From assembly GCA_017617065.1 (NCBI GenBank), contig JAFZWP010000013.1, forward strand, positions 62,001 to 126,000: DNA of 64,000 nt. The letters run 5' to 3'. Below are positions 1 to 10,000 of the stretch, one piece after another. Below the pieces are notes generated by a model. It saw only the letters and a list, made by a program, of their open reading frames with translations, ran no database searches and had not been told where the DNA came from. The position numbers were made by a program, and so were the translations under genes. The DNA is from Bacilli bacterium. Its GTDB lineage: Bacteria; Bacillota_I; Bacilli_A; ML615J-28; CAG-698. Numbering within the stretch: the first letter of the stretch is position 1; each line of letters starts with the position of its first letter.

Positions 1-652
1 GATCTTCTTTTGATAAGAATAAACGTTTAATAAATAAAGATATAGTTAACTTTACATTATTAGGACCAAAGTAGCCCATGAATTCACCATCACTATTTAG
101 TTGGATAATTCCAGTTGAGTTACCTTCACTAGTAATGAAGATATTGCCGTTCTTATCAACTACTACTTTAGTTGGACGGTACTGGCTATCTTCTCCAAAT
201 AACGCTTCAACTGGGCGGCCAAATGTCTTTAGTAATGTGCCATCACCACCAAATTTATAAACATTCTTTTCATCTGCTACAAAAATATTTCCATTACCAT
301 CAGTACATACACCTTGAGGACCAGACAGTGTCCCTTCCCCAATAGTAGTTACTGTAGCTGCACGCGTATCGTAGCGATATACTACTTTTGCTCCCTTATC
401 CGCAATATAAGCTATATCATTATCATCGATATAGATATCTTGAGGATTTGTTAGCCCTATATTAATTACGTTAACTCCTTCATATGCTAGAGGCGAAATA
501 TTAAGTTCACCTTCTAGACCAACCGCATATGTATTATATGGGTTATTGTTAATTTCACTTTTAGCTTCTACATGTTTACCATTTACGCAAACTACACAAA
601 CAACGAATACTATTAGTACCATTAGTATTCTTTTAATCATATTCTTCTTCAT
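1..652 (-). CDS. NHL-repeat membrane/secreted protein, partial (C-terminus off the left edge)
   Basis: The first roughly 217 residues of an exported protein are visible and the gene runs off the window. It starts with a hydrophobic signal segment ([19 protein letters not shown]), then beta-propeller (NHL-like) blades with the recurring pattern 'P.D.Y.D....Y.AD', 'GPQGVCTDGNGNIFVAD' and 'PTKVVVDKNGNIFIT'. The start codon overlaps the stop of the upstream permease gene (TAATG), so it is translationally coupled to it. An alternative start is the ATG at 640. It is the counterpart, by position and sequence style, of the 699-residue NHL-TPR-Yip1 protein at 41355-43454, which also follows a MalG gene. 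From that paralogue I infer that the missing part carries a TPR and a multi-helix Yip1-like domain. Biochemical role unknown; a structural or sensory subunit of the importer is only a guess. Confidence 0.75.
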   Translation of the reverse strand, partial: MKKNMIKRILMVLIVFVVCVVCVNGKHVEAKSEINNNPYNTYAVGLEGELNISPLAYEGVNVINIGLTNPQDIYIDDNDIAYIADKGAKVVYRYDTRAATVTTIGEGTLSGPQGVCTDGNGNIFVADEKNVYKFGGDGTLLKTFGRPVEALFGEDSQYRPTKVVVDKNGNIFITSEGNSTGIIQLNSDGEFMGYFGPNNVKLTISLFIKRLFLSKED

Positions 653-1524
653 TATTTAATACCTGAATGAGACATAGTGTCCATAACCTTAGATTGTAAG
701 AAGATAAAGATGACTAGATTTGGTACGAATATAATCAATGCTGCTGCTGCACTTACACCAGCTCCACTAATACTATTAGAGGCATTAGTTAAAGTTGATA
801 AGTAGTAAGCAAATGTTTGAAATTCTTCTTGGTTAACATATAAATTTGATGTTTCAGTATTGTTCCAAGCCGTTTGGAAGGCAAGGATTGCTACTGTTAC
901 TAAAGCAGGTTTAATTAGAGGTAGGATGATCTTCGTATAAATGAAGAAATCACCAGCACCATCCATTTTCGCTGCTTCGATTAATTCGTTTGGTACTTCA
1001 TCAATAAATTGTTTTACTAAAAACAGTCCTACTGGAATTGCAAGTAATGGTAAGATATGTGCCCATAAAGTATTAATAATTCCAATCTTGGAAATAATTA
1101 AGAATCTAGGAATTATAACTGCACAGCTTACGAACATCATTGATAAAGTATTGATTTCGAATAATACTGATTTTAATTTAAATTTTTTCTTTGATAAGAT
1201 GTAACCAGCCATTGAAGAAATGATAACTGATAGAGCCGTTACCGCTAAAGTAACAATAATACTATTGATTAAATAACGATAAATTGGAAGTCCAGTTGAA
1301 CCACTTCTTTGGAATAAATCCACAAAGTTACCAAATGTTGGGTTACGTACAAAGAATTTAGGTGGGAATTCTAACAACTCATCTAATGGTTTAAAGGCTG
1401 AAACAAACAAATAAACGATTGGTAAAGCCATAAACGCAGCAAGTGGTACGATGATGATGTAGAACTTGATTTGATCACGAGTGAAATGTTTAGGATTGAA
1501 CTTTGTTCCAGTATTATATCTCAT
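652..1524 (-). CDS. Carbohydrate ABC transporter permease, MalG type (operon A)
   Basis: Inner-membrane subunit of a CUT1-type sugar importer. 290 residues, the usual length for MalG-like permeases, with about six membrane segments. The cytoplasmic EAA loop that docks the ATPase is clear ('[20 protein letters not shown]', about residues 187-206). The C-terminus 'MSHSGIK' is typical of the family, and the MalG paralogue at 43454-44416 ends 'MAHSGIK'. A strong AAAGGAGGT ribosome-binding site lies inside the end of the upstream malF-like gene, and the start overlaps its stop by 4 nt (ATGA). It is preceded in the operon by MalF, two binding proteins and the GH94 fusion enzyme, so the cargo is probably a beta-1,2-glucan oligosaccharide; that is inference from context. 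No ATPase gene accompanies it. Confidence 0.93.
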   Translation of the reverse strand: MRYNTGTKFNPKHFTRDQIKFYIIIVPLAAFMALPIVYLFVSAFKPLDELLEFPPKFFVRNPTFGNFVDLFQRSGSTGLPIYRYLINSIIVTLAVTALSVIISSMAGYILSKKKFKLKSVLFEINTLSMMFVSCAVIIPRFLIISKIGIINTLWAHILPLLAIPVGLFLVKQFIDEVPNELIEAAKMDGAGDFFIYTKIILPLIKPALVTVAILAFQTAWNNTETSNLYVNQEEFQTFAYYLSTLTNASNSISGAGVSAAAALIIFVPNLVIFIFLQSKVMDTMSHSGIK

Positions 1525-2504
1525 CGTTTTTTACCTCCTTTCTTCTCACGAAAGACACTAGTAAAAATACGATTGAAGATGTACACGATTATTAGTAAAA
1601 TTACTGATAATGCGGCACTCATACCAAGTTCTTTTCTTAAAACTCCATAGTCATCGATGTGGTTAACAACAAGTTGTCCGGCATTTTGTGGAGTTGGGTT
1701 AGATCCAGATAACTGAACACCAATTGCTCCGGCACTAAATGCACCAACGATTGCCATTACGGCACCGAATAACATTTGTGATTTCATATTTGGAACAGTA
1801 ATATAGAATATTTCTTGAATTCTATTTCTAACGCCATCAATGGCAGCTGCTTCGTATTGTTCTTGATCTACATTAAGTAGTCCTGATAGCATCGCTAAGA
1901 ATCCAATACCCATACTACTCCATAAAGTTACCATCATCATAACTGGCATTAAGTATTCAGGAGATTGTAACCACTGAACAGGTTCAGTTATGAAACCTAA
2001 ATTAAGCATTATTGAGTTTAGGTAACCTTGCTCATCACCACTAAAGATGATCTTCCATAGAACTGTCATAGCTACACCTGAAGTCATTGAAGGTGAATAA
2101 ATAATTAAAGCTAATACAGTTCTTGCACCTTTTTGAATCTGTGATAAAATCCAAGCTAATATAAATGATAATACATATCCACCAGGCCCAACAACTAGGG
2201 CAAACACTAATGTGTTAGGTAGGATTGTTTTCATGAAATCAGAATCTTGAGTAAATAAATAAACATAATTATCTAACCCAACAAATTCTGGTTTAGAAAT
2301 ACCATTATAATATGTAAAACTAAATATAATAGCTACAATTATCGGAAGTACGATAAATACAATAAACATTAAGACATATGGGAATAAAAAGATAACAGTA
2401 GTTCTGTTGCCTTTATCCATCCATTGGCTAATCTTATCACCCATATTTCCAAAGAATTTCTTAAGTTTCTTGAAAAAAGATTGTTTCTCTACGCTATTTT
2501 CCAT
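1521..2504 (-). CDS. Carbohydrate ABC transporter permease, MalF type (operon A)
   Basis: Partner permease of the MalG-type protein. 327 residues with a charged cytoplasmic N-terminal tail of about 35 residues before the first membrane helix, and six predicted helices. The EAA motif is '[20 protein letters not shown]' (about residues 219-238). It shares distinctive blocks with the permease at 44409-45332 ('[12 protein letters not shown]', 'G.NPTPQ.AG' in an extracellular loop), so the two are paralogues rather than generic family members. It lies 3 nt downstream of the CBM-SBP fusion gene and overlaps the next permease by 4 nt, consistent with a single transcript from the promoter near 11.58 kb. 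Confidence 0.93.
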   Translation of the reverse strand: MENSVEKQSFFKKLKKFFGNMGDKISQWMDKGNRTTVIFLFPYVLMFIVFIVLPIIVAIIFSFTYYNGISKPEFVGLDNYVYLFTQDSDFMKTILPNTLVFALVVGPGGYVLSFILAWILSQIQKGARTVLALIIYSPSMTSGVAMTVLWKIIFSGDEQGYLNSIMLNLGFITEPVQWLQSPEYLMPVMMMVTLWSSMGIGFLAMLSGLLNVDQEQYEAAAIDGVRNRIQEIFYITVPNMKSQMLFGAVMAIVGAFSAGAIGVQLSGSNPTPQNAGQLVVNHIDDYGVLRKELGMSAALSVILLIIVYIFNRIFTSVFREKKGGKKR

Positions 2505-2507
2505 AGT

Positions 2508-5447
2508 TTATCCTCTCTCTTGCCAAGACTTAATTTCCTCAAGGGATGGAACCTTGTAAGGTTTTAATACATTACCGTCTTTATCTAAATATTTAAATTC
2601 AATCATCTTACGCTTGATTTCACGGTTTATTTCTAATGAATAATCCGTAACTGCCGCTCTAACAGAAACTGTATTAAATACACAAGCATTCCAAGCGTTA
2701 GATATTCCTCTTTCAATCATATAAGTAGCTGGTGTTTGAGGAACTTGATATAAATATTTCCATTGTTCTAAAATAACTTGTTTATCAACCTCAGGAATTG
2801 CCAGTGTCTTGAATGCTTCAAGATTAGCTGTATTCCATAAGAATAACTCTCCATAAGTTGCTTGGATTCCAGCCGCAAACCTAGTTTGTGTCTCAGTAGA
2901 TAACCACCATTTTAAGAAATCCCAAGCTTGTTCTTTTTTCTTTGACTTTTCAAAGATAACAACTGTCTTAGAATCAGCAGTTTGCGTTCTATTGATGTAT
3001 TCATCTTCTGTTCCTTCATTATATTTAACACCAGGTGTTAATGTAATTGCCCATTTACCAACAATTTCAGGAGCAGCATGAGTAAGTTGTAAATATGTAT
3101 CGAAGTTAGCAATACCAACTGGACTCATACCATTTCTAAAATCGTTATAGAAGTTTTGCGTTGTTAAAGGAAGTGAATAGATTGTGAATAAATCAACCAT
3201 CATATTCATAGCTTGAATTCCTTCAGGTGTATCAATTTCAGCCCTTAGGAAGTCATCACTATAAATGTTACATCCATATTGATAATAAAATGCTGCTGTT
3301 GTTCCAAGTGATTTAAGACCTGCTCCTCCTGCCATTGGCATATAGAAATTCATGCCATAACGTTGCAGTGTAGGTAGCATTCCAATAATATCTTCATAAG
3401 TCTCAGGAACTTCTAGTCCAATCTTATCTAAAATATCTTTACGATAGAATAATACTTGGAAATCTTGCGTTTCCGGAAGACCATATACTTTTTCACCTTC
3501 AATAAAACTAATTAATGATCCCGGTGTCATAGTTTTTATAGTAGTATAAAAACCATCCATACTCCTTAGATCTGCTAATGCTCCTCTTATACCTAGTGTA
3601 TAAGGAACTCCCGATCCAACACCGATTGCCGCATCCGGTTGGGTATTAGATGCATTAGCATATGTAAGTTTAGATTCGTCAGGTAGTAAGCTTAGTCTTA
3701 CTTTAATACCACTAGCTGGTGTATAGTAAGCATCCGCAAACTGTTGAAGAAGGGATACATAATAAGTTGAACGATTCATCCAAATAGTAACTGAATCTTT
3801 ATCAGCTGCATCGACTTTAGATCTAAATACTCTTTGGCAAGTAGCAAAATACTTAATAAAGAAATTATTTCTAATCTTAGGTAATTTTGCTTGATCTCCA
3901 TAAATATAAATCTTATCGATTGATAGAGGACTAAATGTAGATGTATGAAGGGAATTAGATAACATCAAGGATGCTGATGCAGACCCTTCATATAAAATAT
4001 TTAATTTAGTCGGAAGTTTATTAGGATCCTTAGCTAAAGATACAATCTTCTTATAAGCATTATTGATTTGTTGATACAAACGATTTTCTTTTTTAGGATT
4101 AGACATACTATATTTTGAAATATAGTCTAATAATACTTCTAATCTTTCTTTCCAATTATTAAGTCTAGTTCTAGCGGTAGGAATAAATGCATCAATATTC
4201 CATGTTTTATTCTTATCGGTATTACCACCAGTTAGTTTAATGATTTCTAGATATAATTCATTGATTTCATTAATTAGGCTAACTAATTCATAATAAATTG
4301 GTGCTTGATAAGATGCATCAAGTTGGAATGTTAAATAATGTTCGCCTTCTTCTAAATAGAAATACATTTCTTCATCATTATTATTTAACACTTCATAATC
4401 ATAAGATCCCCTACGATTGTTTAAATTGTTTTTAAAACAATATCTATTTAAATTATCATATAACACCACATTATCAATTAATACTTTAGAATAAATTGAT
4501 GTAAATGTTTGCGAAATATAATATTTAATAGCTATTTTATAATAACCTGCCTCATTTACTTTAAATGCATAAGTAATACTATTACCTGATTCATTAAATG
4601 AATCACCAGATAAGTTGTTTAACTTATTTTTAGAAGTTGAGAAAGGTGTTAAATGTGGCATTTGACTAGATGTAGCAGAAATATCAGGTGATGATTTATA
4701 AGCAGGATCTTCTCCTTCTAATATAATCATCTTATCAGTTGATGCTACATTTTGTGGCTTAGTATATTCTTGATAATCAACCTTTTTAAATAAATAAATA
4801 TCACCAAGTAATAAATCACCAGCTGCTTTTTCAATCTCAATGATGTGAGCACCGCTTGTTAGATTAAATGATAATGGTTTATCGTTATAGTAACGTTGGT
4901 CATATAAGAAATATTTACTCCATACGTTATATCTAACTTGCATTTGATTTACTTCATTTTGATAAATATCATAAACTTCTTCTTTGGAAGAATCTGTCCA
5001 ATAAGTAGGTAAGCAAATATTTGCATAATCATCATTATTCACGCCATCTACTCTTACATTAACTGTTATGTCTTGGACATCATTTTGTAAAGATTTATAA
5101 TCAAGAGCTAACTCATATTCGCCACTAGTCACTACATTTATATTAAATGTAATGATATCATCACCAGTCCAACGATATACTTTTTTACCATATTCTTCAT
5201 CATCAATTAAATTTGCTTCTTCAATTGCTGTATTAATATCAACTTTTTGAAATTCCCTTGTTTCATCATAATTTAAAAGTTTAGTCTGAGCAGGGAACAA
5301 ATTGTTCCCTTGCTCATCTTTACTTACATTAACAAAGAAAGATATTAGTATTAATACCAAATTGATTAAGGCAAATATGATGAAGAACCTGATAAAAAAC
5401 TTTTTTATCACTGGTCCAGTAATTTTACCTTTTAACCCTAGAGCCAT
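2508..5447 (-). CDS. Membrane-anchored carbohydrate-binding/solute-binding fusion protein (operon A)
   Basis: 979 residues, about twice the length of a normal sugar-binding protein. The N-terminus has one membrane anchor (about residues 18-40) and no lipobox. Two beta-rich modules follow (about 70-230 and 240-385) with the look of CBM35/CBM6-type galactose-binding folds: 'TSGEYELALDYKSL', 'EGEDPAY', and 'EAGYYKIAIKYY...LEEGEHYLTFQLD'. Then a helical linker (about 390-480), then a type-1 extracellular solute-binding domain (about 550-950) recognisable by 'DAAIGVGSG', 'VYGLPETQDFQVLFYRKDIL' and 'AWDFLKWWLS'. AGGAGG lies just before the start. It sits between a stand-alone SBP gene and MalF, so this importer has two binding proteins. 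I infer that it holds polymer or large oligosaccharide at the membrane and passes ligand to the permease. Paralogue: 45325-48318. Confidence 0.85.
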   Translation of the reverse strand: MALGLKGKITGPVIKKFFIRFFIIFALINLVLILISFFVNVSKDEQGNNLFPAQTKLLNYDETREFQKVDINTAIEEANLIDDEEYGKKVYRWTGDDIITFNINVVTSGEYELALDYKSLQNDVQDITVNVRVDGVNNDDYANICLPTYWTDSSKEEVYDIYQNEVNQMQVRYNVWSKYFLYDQRYYNDKPLSFNLTSGAHIIEIEKAAGDLLLGDIYLFKKVDYQEYTKPQNVASTDKMIILEGEDPAYKSSPDISATSSQMPHLTPFSTSKNKLNNLSGDSFNESGNSITYAFKVNEAGYYKIAIKYYISQTFTSIYSKVLIDNVVLYDNLNRYCFKNNLNNRRGSYDYEVLNNNDEEMYFYLEEGEHYLTFQLDASYQAPIYYELVSLINEINELYLEIIKLTGGNTDKNKTWNIDAFIPTARTRLNNWKERLEVLLDYISKYSMSNPKKENRLYQQINNAYKKIVSLAKDPNKLPTKLNILYEGSASASLMLSNSLHTSTFSPLSIDKIYIYGDQAKLPKIRNNFFIKYFATCQRVFRSKVDAADKDSVTIWMNRSTYYVSLLQQFADAYYTPASGIKVRLSLLPDESKLTYANASNTQPDAAIGVGSGVPYTLGIRGALADLRSMDGFYTTIKTMTPGSLISFIEGEKVYGLPETQDFQVLFYRKDILDKIGLEVPETYEDIIGMLPTLQRYGMNFYMPMAGGAGLKSLGTTAAFYYQYGCNIYSDDFLRAEIDTPEGIQAMNMMVDLFTIYSLPLTTQNFYNDFRNGMSPVGIANFDTYLQLTHAAPEIVGKWAITLTPGVKYNEGTEDEYINRTQTADSKTVVIFEKSKKKEQAWDFLKWWLSTETQTRFAAGIQATYGELFLWNTANLEAFKTLAIPEVDKQVILEQWKYLYQVPQTPATYMIERGISNAWNACVFNTVSVRAAVTDYSLEINREIKRKMIEFKYLDKDGNVLKPYKVPSLEEIKSWQERG

Positions 5448-5493
5448 GGTTCCTCCTAATTCTTTTAGTTTTTTAAGTTAGTATTCAATCTAA

Positions 5494-7014
5494 TTAGTAT
5501 TCTAATCCCATTGAAGCGAAATCATCAGCTACTAGTTGATTGATTCTGTCATTTAATTCTTTTGTCATATAGTTAATATAATCATTAATTGAAATCTTGC
5601 CTCCGCAAGTATCCCATACTAAATCACCAATTGTAAGTAAGCTACCTTCTCTAACACCTTCAATAGAAATACCAGTGTTAAATGTATATCTTGCTTTTAA
5701 GAATCCAGGAACTGTCTTATTACCTTCTACGATAACTTCAACTTTGCCTTGGTTAGCAGCATCAAATGTTTCTTGTAAACCTTTCATCTTAATGTATGAG
5801 AACCATTTAGCAGAAATTTCAGGTTTTGTATTTAGAGGAATACAAGTTAAAGATAAGCCTGCATCTGGATTATTATCTAAAATATCAAACATAGCTTGAG
5901 CGCCTTCTGCACCAAATGTTAAGTATTTAGCAACTTCATATGCTGCTTCAGCGTGTTTTGTGCTCTTAGACAAGCATACGAAGTCAGTAGCTGCCATTAC
6001 TTTTCCATCAGGATATGAAGTAAAGATGCAATCGAAATCTACATTTTCATATGTACCTGCCCAAGAACCTTCTTGGATGAATCCCATTCTACCAGCTTTG
6101 AATACATCACTTGCAGATCCACTACCTAAAATTAATGATCTATATTCTTCTGCATCATCACCTTCACCAACTGTTGCTGGGATTGAATCATATACATATT
6201 GGCCTTGAGGATCACCTAAATCAGCAATAACTCTTAAAGCATCAAGTAATGCTTCGCTTCTGAAATCAAATTCATGACCATTCCAAGTAAAGTGTTTTGT
6301 CTTACCAGTTGTATCGAATGTAGCAGGTAACCAGTTAATCATATCACCAACAGCATTCATGCCGATAACACCAGTTCCATCCATATGGTTAATATCTTTC
6401 ATTGCTTTAACTACACTAATCCATTCTTCTGTAGAGAATGCACCAGGAGCAAACATTTCTTCAGCGCTCTTATTACCAGTTAGATAATCATCGATTAATT
6501 CTAAGTTAGCAAATAAGCCCATATAATATTGTCCGGCTGGAACTGCAAAAATATGATCATTATAAGTAATTGATTCTCTTAAAGCAGAAGGAATGTCTTC
6601 CCATTCGCTATCAGCTTTTGCAAGGCTTGTAATATCCATTGCCCATTGATTAATAACAGCTGTAGGTACGCTATTAACAAAGAATACATCTGGAAGTTCA
6701 CCAGCAGATGCCATTGTAGCTAAGAATTCATCATAGCCAGTACCATCAACTGGAATTACCATTTCAATACGAATTGTAGATGAAGCTTTATTAAATGCTT
6801 CTACTCTTCTTCTAGTTAAGTTGTTGTCTTCTTCAGTACCGAAGTTCCAACTACAAAATGTGACTACAGTCTTTTTAACTTTATTATTGCCACCACCATT
6901 TTCGCTTCCGCCGCCGTTTTCATTTCCACCGCTAGCTTCACCACAGCCAATTAAAATTAGGCTAAACAAGCAAATAAACATTGCCATAACGATTGTTAAA
7001 ACTCTTTTTTTCAT
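5494..7014 (-). CDS. Extracellular sugar-binding lipoprotein (ABC transporter SBP, operon A)
   Basis: 506 residues. Signal peptide with lipobox LIGC (lipidated Cys about residue 24), then a Gly/Asn/Ser-rich flexible tether (about 25-45) and a family-1 extracellular solute-binding domain: 'VTFCSWNFGTEEDNN', 'ELPDVFFVNS', 'GRMGFIQEGSWAG' and 'AAYEVAKYLTFG'. It should deliver sugar ligand to the MalF/MalG pair downstream. The start overlaps the stop of the GH94 fusion gene (AATGA), and its ribosome-binding site (AAAGGAG) is inside that gene's last codons, so enzyme and receptor are translationally coupled. Ligand inferred from the coupled enzyme: beta-1,2-linked gluco-oligosaccharides, unproven. 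Confidence 0.93.
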   Translation of the reverse strand: MKKRVLTIVMAMFICLFSLILIGCGEASGGNENGGGSENGGGNNKVKKTVVTFCSWNFGTEEDNNLTRRRVEAFNKASSTIRIEMVIPVDGTGYDEFLATMASAGELPDVFFVNSVPTAVINQWAMDITSLAKADSEWEDIPSALRESITYNDHIFAVPAGQYYMGLFANLELIDDYLTGNKSAEEMFAPGAFSTEEWISVVKAMKDINHMDGTGVIGMNAVGDMINWLPATFDTTGKTKHFTWNGHEFDFRSEALLDALRVIADLGDPQGQYVYDSIPATVGEGDDAEEYRSLILGSGSASDVFKAGRMGFIQEGSWAGTYENVDFDCIFTSYPDGKVMAATDFVCLSKSTKHAEAAYEVAKYLTFGAEGAQAMFDILDNNPDAGLSLTCIPLNTKPEISAKWFSYIKMKGLQETFDAANQGKVEVIVEGNKTVPGFLKARYTFNTGISIEGVREGSLLTIGDLVWDTCGGKISINDYINYMTKELNDRINQLVADDFASMGLEY

Positions 7015-10000
7015 TTTCTTTCTCCTTTAATAAAATCTAATTTTTCTAGAGCTTTTTTTGTCATATCACAACACATAAAATATTTCCAAACCGTTTCATT
7101 TTGGAAGTTATCCAACATGATAATGGTTGGCCCTTTATCTATACCTATATAGCAATCGCTAATATAACCAGTATCGAAATTGTAGCACTCGCAAATCCCA
7201 TATAATTTATTGAGTCCTTCAATTAAATTAAAATATTCTAACGCTTTCAAAGACTCTTTTGGGGTAAACACGATACTTGATAAGGCTGCATATGGAGCAA
7301 CACTTCCATCAAGTTCTTGTTTAATTGGTTTGTCAAAGCCCCAAGGTGGTGCTCCATAAACCATATAGCCTTTTTGCCCTTGGAAAGCAGATAATCCCCA
7401 AGAATCCTCTTTATATGTTTTAGACCATGTTTGATCGATACAATACTGCCTATTAGCAAGCGTTGCATCAATACTATTCTTAAACCAATTGATGTTATCA
7501 TCAGTTTTAAGTCCTCTAAAATCAATAAAGCAATGAGTGAATTGGTGAATGAATAAAGCATTGCCATAACAATGTACCAATTCATTACCTTTATATGATC
7601 CTATGTGGCGCTTAAATCCATGATATAAATCTAGCGAGTCTTGTTTTGTTGTAGAATCTTTTGCCGCATACAGGTAATAAATCATCAATTGTTCCGCATA
7701 ATGATCCCAGGTTGCTGGACAGTATCCATCAGTATCCTTCCAATTATTATACGAATATGCCATCTTAATAACTTTTTTACCATCTTTAATAGTTACAAAA
7801 TGATCCCAATCAACTCTATTAACTAAATACTTAACATCTTTTTCAATATCACCTTTAAAATAGCTAGCTGCCGTAATTGCACCCATTAATAAAATAGCTG
7901 TATCGATTGTAGAAAACTCACTTTTTTGATTGATACCTGTAACTGGATCCACAAAATGTGGTAACAGTCCGTGAAAGTCTTCCATCTTAAGTAAACTATC
8001 AATTGTTACTCTAACACGATCTTTGGCATCTTTTTTGCTAACTAATCCTCTTTCCGCCGCTACTACTATTGCTGCTAAGCCAAAACCAATGCCGGCAGTA
8101 GATGCGCGGTACCTTTTAGATGTAGAAAAGATTTTATCTAGCGTTAAGCCATTATCTCCCGACTCATTCCAAAAGAAATCAAAACATCCTTTAATTTCTT
8201 TATTGATTAATTCATTTTCTAAATAAACATCAATGATATTCTCTTCTTTATTAATTAATGATTTATCAAATACAAATCCACCACTTCTATAAATGTTAGG
8301 TGAAGTTACATAGTCTATTTCATCACCATTAATAATTATTTTCTTCTTAGTTTTATTTAAATGATAATTAATGATAACTTTTTTATTATTAATTCTAAAT
8401 TCTAGACTGAAATCATCTAAATAACTAGGAATTACTGGATCAAGTATTACTTTATTCTTTTCTTCTTTAATTCCTAAGAAATTAGAAGTTAGAGCATTTA
8501 GATAAATGCCTGGACCACTAGAGTATACTCTCCATCCTCCTTTAACGCCTACTTCACCAGTTTTTAGTTTATTAAAGTTATCTTTAGCTATATATCTAGT
8601 ATTAAAACAACCATCACTACTACTAAAATATGAATTTCTTTGACGTGGCAAAGCATTCTTAACTACATCGGTTACAATTATTGGATTAATCTTATTAAGT
8701 CCATCATAGAAATGGCAAGATAGGCCTAACTTATGCATCGCTTCTAAATACCTTACATTAGCATGGCAATACTGTAATCCAATTTCGCGGCCAAAGTTTG
8801 CTGCCGTTTCAGCACGGTTGAAATATGTTTTAATTCCCCCATTATACTTAACAGCATCACTCATCAACCTAGCCCCATCAGGGAAGGTTAGATTGTCATC
8901 CACAATCTTAGCCGCATTAATCGCTTGCTTTTCATCAAACATCTCAGAAATTATTCCTCTAGTTAAAGGTAATAATCGATATTTAATGCCACTTTCTTTA
9001 TCAGATGGGTGAATTATGTAATCAATTCCATCATTTCTAAAATGAATGAATCCTGCAGGTACACCATCTTTAATAACTAATTTGTTATAATCTTCTTTAA
9101 TACCTTTGGCTAATTCTAATAATTTATTAGATAAGCTTGCATCAACTCCATCAAGTTTATTTCCTAATCTCGTAAATGCTTCATAAGTTAAACTTGTAGT
9201 CCAACCAGAAACCATCTCTTTTTTATGATCTGAATTAGCTGGTTGTAAAGTATCATCCCAGTCACCACCACCATAACAAGATAGTTTAGTTCCACTAATA
9301 AAATTATCTTCAATTGTTTTTATTTCTTTTAGAATATGTTCTTTAATACTATATCCACTAGTATATTTAATTCCATCCATACTAGTGTATGGTACTAATT
9401 CATCTAAAATACTATAATCATCAGTTGCTTCTAAATATAAAGCAACTAGTCTTAATGGCCATACAATAATATCACCATGACTTGTTAAGTCTTGAATGTT
9501 ATAGAACTTATCAAACATGAACCATTGAGGGAAATTACCATTTTCTAAAAATTGATGTTTATAAACATCTAAAATGATATTTCTCACTCTATCATACTTA
9601 TGCATACTTAAGAATAGTTCTGCTGGTCCTTGGCAAACATCTCTAGTTCCCCAAGCAGCTCCACTATATTGTTCAAGTCCATGTGGAGTTAAGTAATGAC
9701 ATAAAGCATCATGTGCATACCAATATACTAAATAATTATATGATTCAAGTTGCTTTGTTCCTTTAATATTAAAACCATTAACAAATTCGCTAACTTTTTC
9801 TAAGTAATAAGCTGTATCTTTTTCAAAATCCAAATGATTATCATCAGTATGAGAACTAGATATAAACATCTTAAAGCCATTAGATTTTAATCTAAATGTT
9901 AATAAGTTTTCATCTCTAGATAAATTATCTAAATAGAATACTCTATCATCACTTATTTCATAATCTTCGCTTAATCCCATCTTAAAGAATAAATCAGGAT

